NCBI RefSeq assembly: GCF_020532825.1
Contig: NZ_MQTS01000036.1
Location: forward strand, 1-45,573
Origin: Arthrobacter sp. SO3
GTDB lineage: Bacteria; Actinomycetota; Actinomycetes; Actinomycetales; Micrococcaceae
Direction of reading: 5' to 3'
DNA: 45,573 nucleotides
Positions 39,782 to 45,573 of this stretch are shown piece by piece (within the stretch, counting starts at the first letter, position 1; every line of letters starts with the position of its first letter). The notes under the pieces are model-generated. The model had not been told where the DNA came from and did not search any database. It was given only the letters and a program-made list of their open reading frames with translations. Both the position numbers and the translations under genes were made by a program.

Positions 39782-40645
39782 TTAGGCTCCTTCCGCCACG
39801 GTAAGGACGCTTTGCGGATCCGTGGGTGTTCGGGCAAACCGGACGTTTGGATAGGTGTACTTCACCCGGCGGAGGGCTTCGGGCCTGGCCCCCGCGGTTG
39901 GCGCTTCCCAGGTTGTGCATTCCCTGGCCAGGGTGCGCAGAACCCGCCAGCCGTCGCGGAAGGTCTGCAGGTTTGAGACCCCGGAGATGCGGTCAAGTTC
40001 GAAGCTTGGCACCTCCGCAATGCGGAGCCCGGCGCGGGCCGCCCTCACGATCAGCTCCGTCTCGATCTCAAAGCCGTCGGACTCCAACTCCAGAACCTCC
40101 AGACATTCCCGGCGCAGTGCAATGTAGCCGTAGCAGAGGTCCGAGTAGTTGCTTCTCAGCACGGTGTTCGCCAGCCCCGTCAGGACGCGGTTGCCGGTGT
40201 TCCGCAGCCAGGTCAGGTCCTCCGACCCGCCTCCGGTTACGTAGCGTGAGCCTTTGACGAAGTCGTAGTCATGCTGGAGGGGAGACACGAACCAGCCGAT
40301 TTCCTGCGGGTCCATGCTCCCGTCCGCGTCAAGCATGACGATGATGTCTCCCGAAGCCGCTGCGAAGCCGGCGCGGACTGCGATGCCCTTGCCCTTGCGC
40401 GGTTCAGCCACCACGACGACGTCGACCCTGAGTGCCCGGGCGACGTCGATTGTGTGGTCGTGGGAGCGCCCGTCCACGATGACAACTTCATCCACATATG
40501 AAGGCATCCGCCGCAGAACCCAGGGCAAATTCATTTCTTCGTTTAGTGTTGGAATTACCACGCTCACCGAAGCCCTTGGTGAGGCGGTAATTCGCTCGGA
40601 TGGCGAATTAGGGACCAGATTTGGAATAGACAAAAGCCTCACCAC
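39782..40645 (-). CDS. GT2 glycosyltransferase, polyprenyl-phosphate-sugar synthase-like
   Basis: A 287-residue GT-A enzyme of the dolichol-phosphate-mannose/polyprenyl-phosphate-sugar synthase type. Motifs are VSVVIPTLNEEMNLPWVLRR, DEVVIVDGRSHD, GKGIAVRAGFAAASGDIIVMLDADGSMDP with the DAD metal site, DFVKGSRYV and DGFEIETELIVRA. No C-terminal membrane helices are seen. It probably makes a lipid-phosphate sugar donor, which would suit a GT-C-like membrane enzyme downstream. GTG 40645 is the longest start but has no good ribosome site. First gene of the three-gene GT2 unit. Confidence 0.9.
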   Translation of the reverse strand: MVRLLSIPNLVPNSPSERITASPRASVSVVIPTLNEEMNLPWVLRRMPSYVDEVVIVDGRSHDHTIDVARALRVDVVVVAEPRKGKGIAVRAGFAAASGDIIVMLDADGSMDPQEIGWFVSPLQHDYDFVKGSRYVTGGGSEDLTWLRNTGNRVLTGLANTVLRSNYSDLCYGYIALRRECLEVLELESDGFEIETELIVRAARAGLRIAEVPSFELDRISGVSNLQTFRDGWRVLRTLARECTTWEAPTAGARPEALRRVKYTYPNVRFARTPTDPQSVLTVAEGA

Positions 40646-41234
40646 TTCATGAAATTCAAGGCGCCGATAGCACTGCTCTCAGCGAATGAGAACCTAGAGA
40701 ACGGATTCAGAGAAATCCGTCAAATTGTGCCGACCCCATACCCCAGCTGCCACTGGACCGTGGCTATGCCTAGAGCCTAAAGTTCACCCAAAGTTGTGTC
40801 ACGAGTGGCTAATACTTGGTTGTTCGTTCCACTCCTTGTGCGATGCCCATGCCTCTACTTGGGTCTGCGGGGCGGCCTACTCGGGGAACCACGAGTCATT
40901 GGCGAACGGTGTACTCGGTCAGCCGCGATAGGGCTAATTTCCGTTGAGTTTCCGTGTTTTTGTCCCGATACTGGAACCGTACGCCGACGGGATGGCAAGG
41001 TCTAGTGCCGGCGTATGCCGCAGCCAAAGCGCAGTTTCCACGGCGGCTGCGGGGTCGGGGGGAACGGGATCCCTGGGGCAGTTCAGGCTGGCACGCCGGG
41101 GCAGATCGCGTATTCCATGACAGTCTTTTCTCCGCCAGGAAAGAACGAATAGCTCCAAGAAGGAGAAAGAACCTTTTTCACTTCCGAAGCGAGCGGTAAA
41201 CATCACCAATTCGGGAGACATCTGTAAACTCACC
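40646..41234. other. 589-base divergent regulatory region
   Basis: The largest gap in the window, between the GT2 unit (minus) and the secreted PKD-domain protein (plus). Parts of it are less GC-rich than its neighbours (for example 40650-40830 and 41100-41235). Reading frames here lack actinobacterial codon style and homology, so I see no gene. It holds a hairpin (41018-41052) and an orphan AAGGAG near 41159, far from the next start. It probably contains long leaders and promoters for both directions. Confidence 0.55.
41018..41052 (+). promoter_or_regulatory. Hairpin in long leader of secreted protein gene
   Basis: CCGCAGCC (41018-41025) pairs perfectly with GGCTGCGG (41045-41052) around a 19-base loop. 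It is followed by GGGGTCGGGGGGAACGGGAT, a purine-rich stretch faintly like parts of cyclic-di-AMP riboswitches. Key conserved segments of that class were not found, so no riboswitch is claimed. Confidence 0.3.
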
Positions 41235-43502
41235 ATGGAAACGGCGATCAAACGCATGAAGGAATCGGCGATCAAGATGAAAAGAACAGCCCGCTGGCTT
41301 AGCCAGGTAGTGGTAATGGCATTAGTTGCGGCCGGGGGCCTGCTGGGATTCTCAACCAGCGCCTCGGCGGCGAGTGACTACGGCTATCCCAGCATCAGCT
41401 ACACGGGAGTGAGCAACCCGCCGACTTCGGACAAGCCGCAGAGCAAGCTCTGGTTCAATGGCGGATCGTGGTGGGCGGACATGTGGACCTCCGGCACGGG
41501 CTGGCAGATCTACCGGCTGGACGTCCCCACGAAGACCTGGGTCAGCACCGGCGTCACGAACGACACCCGCGCCAGCACCCTGGCAGACACGCTCTGGGAC
41601 GGCACCCACCTCTATATCGCCTCCCACGTCGTCACCGTGTCCAGCGACACATCGCCGAAGGCGTCGGTCTCGGGCCAGCCGGCCAAGCTGTACCGCTACA
41701 GCTTCTCGGGCGGGAAGTTCAGCCTGGACAGCGGCTTCCCGACCACCATCATGAACAACAGCAGCGAGTCGATGACGATCGACCGGGACACCACCGGCGC
41801 GATCTGGGCCACCTGGACCCAGGTCTCCGGCAATTCGACCAGCGGCTTCACCAACACCGTCTACGTCAACAAGTCCGCACCCGACGGGACCAGCTGGGGC
41901 TCGCCGTTCGTGATCCCGGTCTCCAACCCGCACCCTGCGCCGGATGACATTTCGGCGGTCGTGGCCTACGGCAGCAACAAGATCGGGGTCATGTGGAGCG
42001 ACCAGCTCACGGGCTCCGTCCGCTGGGCCACCCGCACCGACGGGACCAGCCCCACCGCGACGTCCTCGTGGAAAGTCCAGGATGCCGTCAAGGGCAACAA
42101 GCTCGCCGACGACCATCTGAACCTCAAGTCCCTTCAGTCGGACAACTCCGGCCGGGTCTTCGCTGCGATCAAAACCAGCCTCAACGACACCTCGACCAAC
42201 AAGAGCCTGCCGGAACTGCTGCTGCTGGTCTTCAAGCCCGGAACCGGCTCGTTCTCCCAATCCACGATCGCCACGATCGGGGACTGCGTGTCCCGCCCGC
42301 AGATCATCCTGGATACGCAAAACAACTTGGTCCATGCGTTCCACACGGCCCCCGGCACCGGCGTCAGCGGCTGTGCCTACTCCGGCATTCCCGGCGCCAT
42401 CTATGAAAAGACGGCCTCCATGGACAACCCGGTCTTCGCATCCGGCCGCGGCACGCCGGTTATCCAGGACGGCTCGTCCGCCAATATGAACGATGTGACC
42501 ACCACCAAGCAGAGTGTGGACAGCAGCACCGGCCTCGTGGTGCTGGCCAGCAACAACGCGACCAAGCGCTACTGGTTCTCCTACCGCGCCCTGGGCGGGG
42601 GAACACCGCCGCCGCCGGCAGCACCGGCAGCCTCGTTCACCGCATCTCCGACCTCGGGGACTGCCCCCTTGAACGTGGCCTTCACGGACACGTCCACGGG
42701 TTCACCGACCTCATGGGCCTGGGCCTTCGGGGACGGCGGGACCTCCACCACGCAGAATCCCTCGCATAGCTACTCCACGGCAGGCACCTACACCGCGACC
42801 CTGACTGCCACCAACGCCGGAGGATCGACGTCGGCCAGCAAGACCATCACGGTCACCACGGGCACCACCCCGCCGCCCGCATCAGGGATTACCGCCGGCG
42901 CCTCAACCACCGCAAGCAACCCAACGGCCACAACGACCGTCACGCTGCCCAAGCCCTCCGGCACCGCAGCCGGCGATGTCCTGGTCGCATCGTTCACGGC
43001 GGACCAGAATCCGACGACCTCCGCTGTCCCGGCGGGCTGGACAGCCATCGTCAATAACCTCTCCATCAGCACCGGGGCGCGGATGTTCGCGTACTACAAG
43101 GTGGTGGGGTCCGCTGACCCGGCAAGTTACAGCTGGACGCTGAGCACCGCGGTGAAGTGGGGCGGCGGAGTCACCGCGTACCGAGGCGTCAACAACACCA
43201 CACCTCTGGACAGCGGGGTCGCCACCGCCACGAACACGACGTATACGGCGACCAGCATCACAGCCCCCAGCATCACGACGGCGAGCAACAACGCGATGCT
43301 GATCGGCGGCGTCGGCTTCGACAGCTCCTCACCGGCGGCAACACCCCCCAGCGGCTGGACCGAGCGGTGGGAAGCCCCGGATTCACAAATCGCGGAACAG
43401 GCCGACCAGGTGCAGGCTACGGCGGGCGCCAGCGGCACGGCCACCTGGACCTTCACCGCAAAGGCCGTCTCGGTTTGGCGGACGGCGCTGAAGCCGGCCT
43501 AA
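41235..43502 (+). CDS. Secreted protein with propeller-like region and PKD domain
   Basis: A 755-residue secreted protein. Signal peptide: basic start, hydrophobic core SQVVVMALVAAGGLLGF, cleavage near TSASAA (about 44-46). Residues about 50-450 have repeated Trp/Ser/Asp-box-like strands, suggesting a sialidase-like beta-propeller. Residues about 460-540 form a PKD domain (FTASPTSGTAPLNVAFTDTS, WAWAFGDGGTSTTQNPSHSYSTAGTYTATLTATN). The final 200 residues form a Thr/Ser-rich beta domain. No cell-wall anchor is visible. Three in-frame ATGs (41235, 41256, 41277) are possible; a 15-base near-repeat links the first two stretches. It may bind or cut the polymer made by the neighbouring locus. Confidence 0.85.
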   Translation: METAIKRMKESAIKMKRTARWLSQVVVMALVAAGGLLGFSTSASAASDYGYPSISYTGVSNPPTSDKPQSKLWFNGGSWWADMWTSGTGWQIYRLDVPTKTWVSTGVTNDTRASTLADTLWDGTHLYIASHVVTVSSDTSPKASVSGQPAKLYRYSFSGGKFSLDSGFPTTIMNNSSESMTIDRDTTGAIWATWTQVSGNSTSGFTNTVYVNKSAPDGTSWGSPFVIPVSNPHPAPDDISAVVAYGSNKIGVMWSDQLTGSVRWATRTDGTSPTATSSWKVQDAVKGNKLADDHLNLKSLQSDNSGRVFAAIKTSLNDTSTNKSLPELLLLVFKPGTGSFSQSTIATIGDCVSRPQIILDTQNNLVHAFHTAPGTGVSGCAYSGIPGAIYEKTASMDNPVFASGRGTPVIQDGSSANMNDVTTTKQSVDSSTGLVVLASNNATKRYWFSYRALGGGTPPPPAAPAASFTASPTSGTAPLNVAFTDTSTGSPTSWAWAFGDGGTSTTQNPSHSYSTAGTYTATLTATNAGGSTSASKTITVTTGTTPPPASGITAGASTTASNPTATTTVTLPKPSGTAAGDVLVASFTADQNPTTSAVPAGWTAIVNNLSISTGARMFAYYKVVGSADPASYSWTLSTAVKWGGGVTAYRGVNNTTPLDSGVATATNTTYTATSITAPSITTASNNAMLIGGVGFDSSSPAATPPSGWTERWEAPDSQIAEQADQVQATAGASGTATWTFTAKAVSVWRTALKPA

Positions 43503-43550
43503 GCCCTGGCTGCCGGGTGCAGTTGGGCCCGCGCCAGGTTGCGCAAATGA

Positions 43551-43589
43551 AAGTGGACGGCGCCGGGAAGCTCCCGGCGCCGTCCACTT
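43551..43589. terminator. Bidirectional hairpin terminator
   Basis: A perfect 18-base stem (43551-43568 with 43572-43589) closes a 3-base AGC loop, between the convergent secreted-protein and SDR genes, 20-50 bases from each stop. It likely ends both transcripts. The arms begin with AA and end with TT. Confidence 0.85.
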
Positions 43590-43608
43590 GCGTCGTGCCG
43601 GGCGGCTG

Positions 43609-44388
43609 TTAGACCGCGGACCAGCCCCCGTCGGAGACGAGGATCGCGCCGTTGATGTTGGTGCCGTCATCGCTGAGGAGGAAGGTGATCGAGGCGGCCA
43701 GTTGCGCCGCGGTGGCGGGGGCCGGGATGTTCGCACCCATCAGCGGACCGAGTCGTTCGGCCGCCAGCTGGGAACCCCAGGTGGCCTCGATGTTGGTGAT
43801 GGTGGCGCCGGGGGCCACGGCGTTGAAGCGCAGGCCCTTGGGCCCGTACATCACCGAGGAGTTCTTGGTCAGGCCGACGACGGCGTGCTTGGATGCGGTG
43901 TACGCAGCGCCGGCGGCGGAGCCGCGGAGTCCGGCCTCGGAGGCGACGTTGACCACCGAACCGGAACCGGCCTCAAGCATCAGCGGCACGACGGCGCGGG
44001 TCAGGCGCATGAGGGCAGTGACGTTGATCCGGAAGACCCGCTCCCAGGTGGCGTCGTCGACCTCGTGGATCGGCGCGAAGTGGTCCATGATGCCCGCGAC
44101 GTTCGCGAGCGCGTCGACCCGGCTGCCCGCGGCGGCGACAACAGCGGCGACGGTGTCTTCATCGGAGATGTCACCGGCCACCGCGACCAGATCCAGGCCG
44201 CTGTTCCCGTTGACCAGGGCGTCCAGCCGCTCCGAACTCACATCGGCGGCGATCACCTTGCCGCCCTCCTTGGCAACGCGCAGGGCCGTGGCCAGGCCGA
44301 TACCTGAACCCGCACCCGTGACAATCACCGTCTTGCCCGCGAAGCGGCCCGCGGTAATGGATTCCTGCCATGAAGCTTCGGTGCCCAT
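43609..44388 (-). CDS. SDR family oxidoreductase
   Basis: A 259-residue classical short-chain dehydrogenase. The cofactor motif is TGAGSGIG, with Asp in ADVSSERLD favouring NAD(H), then NVAGIM (NAG-type motif), the catalytic Ser region VVNVASEAG and YTASK (YxxxK). Its substrate is unknown. ATG 44388 has GGAAGGAC just upstream; an earlier ATG at 44421 with AAGGTG would add 11 residues ([11 protein letters not shown]) and is also plausible. Divergent from a TetR gene with a palindrome between them, so it is the probable TetR target. Confidence 0.92.
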   Translation of the reverse strand: MGTEASWQESITAGRFAGKTVIVTGAGSGIGLATALRVAKEGGKVIAADVSSERLDALVNGNSGLDLVAVAGDISDEDTVAAVVAAAGSRVDALANVAGIMDHFAPIHEVDDATWERVFRINVTALMRLTRAVVPLMLEAGSGSVVNVASEAGLRGSAAGAAYTASKHAVVGLTKNSSVMYGPKGLRFNAVAPGATITNIEATWGSQLAAERLGPLMGANIPAPATAAQLAASITFLLSDDGTNINGAILVSDGGWSAV

Positions 44389-44431
44389 GATGTCCTTCCG
44401 AACGTTTCCAAATACTGACATCTTTCACCTT

Positions 44432-44448
44432 ATGACACGCTGTGTCAT
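44432..44448. promoter_or_regulatory. Palindromic TetR-type operator
   Basis: ATGACAC-GCT-GTGTCAT is a perfect 7-base inverted repeat with a 3-base spacer, centred between the SDR and TetR starts. It lies 10 bases before the TetR GTG and 11 bases before the upstream SDR ATG, a position that would let one dimer block both genes. Confidence 0.75.
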
Positions 44449-44457
44449 TATGAAAGG

Positions 44458-45078
44458 GTGAATACTGGTGGGATGTTGCCGCAAGACCCCACGCCCGCCG
44501 GCACGCGTTCGGCCGGGCGTCCCGCGACCATCGATCCGGATGCCATCGCCAGCATTGCGCTGCGGCTCTTCGCCGAGAACGGCTACGAACAGACCTCCAT
44601 GGCGGACATCGCCGGCGAGGCGGGGATTGGGCGCAAGAGCCTGTACCGGTATTTCTCCAGCAAGGCCGATCTCGTCTGGGGCGGCATGGAGCCGGTGATC
44701 GAGGCCTCCGGACTGGCCCTCGAAGCGGCCCGGGACGGCTTCGAAAGCGACGGCGGCCTGATGGCCGGGCTGCGGGCCGCCGCCGTCGCCGGCGTGTCGG
44801 CGATCCCTGACCTCTCGGTCTCGCGCGGGCGGCTGCGCCTGATTGCCGAACATTCCGAGCTTGCCAGCCGGAGCTACGATTCACTGGCACCTCAACGCGA
44901 GCGGACGCGGCGGTACCTTGCGGAGCTCGGGGTTCCCGAGGGAACCGCAGGATTCCTGTCGGCGGCCTACCTGGCCGCGACTTTTGAGGCGTGGATGCAG
45001 TGGGCCGCGGGCGCGGACCCCGATCCGGTGCCCTATCTGCTCGCTGCGGTGGATGTGCTGCAGGTACCGGGGGCCTGA
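44458..45078 (+). CDS. TetR/AcrR family transcriptional regulator
   Basis: A 206-residue TetR regulator. The helix-turn-helix lies at about 20-68: [48 protein letters not shown]-terminal ligand domain follows, resembling the group that includes MftR-type regulators. GTG 44458 and ATG 44473 are both possible; neither has a well-spaced ribosome site, so the message may be leaderless. It is divergent from the SDR gene and probably represses it and itself through the palindrome at 44432-44448. The ligand is unknown. Confidence 0.92.
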   Translation: MNTGGMLPQDPTPAGTRSAGRPATIDPDAIASIALRLFAENGYEQTSMADIAGEAGIGRKSLYRYFSSKADLVWGGMEPVIEASGLALEAARDGFESDGGLMAGLRAAAVAGVSAIPDLSVSRGRLRLIAEHSELASRSYDSLAPQRERTRRYLAELGVPEGTAGFLSAAYLAATFEAWMQWAAGADPDPVPYLLAAVDVLQVPGA

Positions 45079-45191
45079 CCTCTCTTCCGAAGGACTGGCC
45101 GGGTCCGCGGGGGCTCGGAGCAAATTTCGCTGCGCATTTGCGCTGGTGCTGCGGGGAATACCGTGCGCTGCGGAATTCCGGTAGCGACAGG

Positions 45192-45229
45192 CATTCTGCG
45201 CAGCGCCAACTATTTTGCGCAGCGTCGAA
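45192..45229. repeat. Imperfect direct repeats around TGCGCAGCG
   Basis: ATTCTGCGCAGCGCC and, about 20 bases on, ATTTTGCGCAGCGTC are near-identical, each containing the palindrome TGCGCA. A third related unit, GCGCATTTGCGCTGG, lies nearby at about 45133. They precede the TspO-like gene and may be operator sites. Confidence 0.4.
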
Positions 45230-45295
45230 AGGCGGCGGCGCGAGGTTCGCCGGCGCAGTTTGACGGGCACGCCCCCGATTGACCACAGTGAGTCA

Positions 45296-45573
45296 GTGCC
45301 TGCGAACGTCGAAACCAGAGTCCCGCCTCCCGTAGTAGCGGCCGACCGCCCGTGGCGGAGCCAGGTCGCGGGCTTGATCGGCTTTCTGGCGGTGTCCTGG
45401 GGTGTGTCGGTGCTGGGTTCACTGCCGATCCGGGCGAACGGCAGCGGCTGGTATGCCTTGGCGGCCAAGGCGCCCTGGACTCCCCCGGCGTGGGTCTTCG
45501 CCTCCGTTTGGCTGCTGCTCTATGCGGCCATGGCGGTTGCGGTGTGGCTCGTGTGGCGGCAGCGGGACGTCCC
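45296..45573 (+). CDS. TspO/MBR family protein (partial, 3' end cut)
   Basis: The first 92 codons of a TspO/MBR (tryptophan-rich sensory) protein, cut by the window end. A hydrophilic lead of about 20 residues is followed by helix 1 (VAGLIGFLAVSWGVSVLGSL), the family segment WYALAAKAPWTPPAWVFASVW, and helix 2 (LLLYAAMAVAVWLVW). The PP.WVF motif and Trp-rich pattern are diagnostic. Family members are five-helix membrane proteins binding porphyrins or steroids. The GTG start is uncertain; an upstream in-frame TTG at 45260 is possible. No ribosome site is obvious. Confidence 0.85.
   Translation, partial: MPANVETRVPPPVVAADRPWRSQVAGLIGFLAVSWGVSVLGSLPIRANGSGWYALAAKAPWTPPAWVFASVWLLLYAAMAVAVWLVWRQRDV

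Noticed and set aside
41000..41160. Cyclic-di-AMP (ydaO) or cyclic-di-GMP riboswitch
   Set aside because: A G-rich stretch and CCCTGGGG look faintly similar, but the conserved GGGTGAAT and CAGCTAACC-type segments of ydaO and the GEMM core are missing.

Overview
The window is a high-GC actinobacterial chromosome segment. Gene content and style (GAF-ANTAR regulators, DUF2630 and DUF6221 proteins, GTG starts, ATGA and GTGA overlaps) suggest a soil Micrococcales of the Arthrobacter/Pseudarthrobacter type. No rRNA, tRNA, CRISPR array, integrase, transposase or phage gene was seen. Genes are dense and almost every gap is under 300 bases; the exception is 40646-41234.

1-17 kb is a housekeeping and stress block. 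It runs: a large terminal inverted repeat (1-63), an epimerase/aldo-keto reductase pair (minus), a universal stress protein and membrane protein (plus), an SRPBCC-like protein, a second membrane protein, then a minus-strand set of P-type cation ATPase, phosphoribosyltransferase-hydrolase fusion and DUF302 protein. After these come a GAF-ANTAR regulator, two coupled alpha/beta hydrolases, small enzymes (cupin, glyoxalase-like, DJ-1/PfpI), DUF2630, a CapA-like protein and a luciferase-like monooxygenase. Several of these families (USP, PRTase-hydrolase, P-type ATPase, CapA-like) also occur in the mycobacterial DosR dormancy regulon, and a Dos-box-like site lies before the USP gene.

17-24 kb holds two more GAF-ANTAR regulators, a small Cys/His-rich protein, a DUF6221 protein, a secreted subtilisin-like protease, a CPA1 Na+/H+ antiporter with a C-terminal UBP-type zinc finger, and an F420/NADP-type reductase.

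24-43.5 kb looks like a surface-polysaccharide or glycoconjugate locus. On the plus strand are a glycosyltransferase and a coupled flippase, and at the far end a secreted propeller/PKD protein. Between them is a long minus-strand series: three GT2 glycosyltransferases, a large polytopic membrane protein, a membrane-anchored GH16 glycosidase, two paralogous nucleotidyltransferase-kinase fusions, an aminoglycoside-phosphotransferase-like kinase, a cytochrome P450 and an acyl-CoA ligase. The tightest coupling is in 37478-40645 and 31782-34147. The two nucleotidyltransferase-kinase proteins are the least understood part. One carries an extra methyltransferase-like domain and is preceded by a translationally coupled 21-codon ORF. 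The other has an altered Walker A motif. No initiating sugar-phosphate transferase or chain-length regulator is visible, so the locus either relies on genes elsewhere or makes something other than a classical Wzx/Wzy polymer.

43.5-45.6 kb has an SDR oxidoreductase divergent from a TetR regulator with a clear operator between them, and the 5' part of a TspO/MBR gene cut by the window end.
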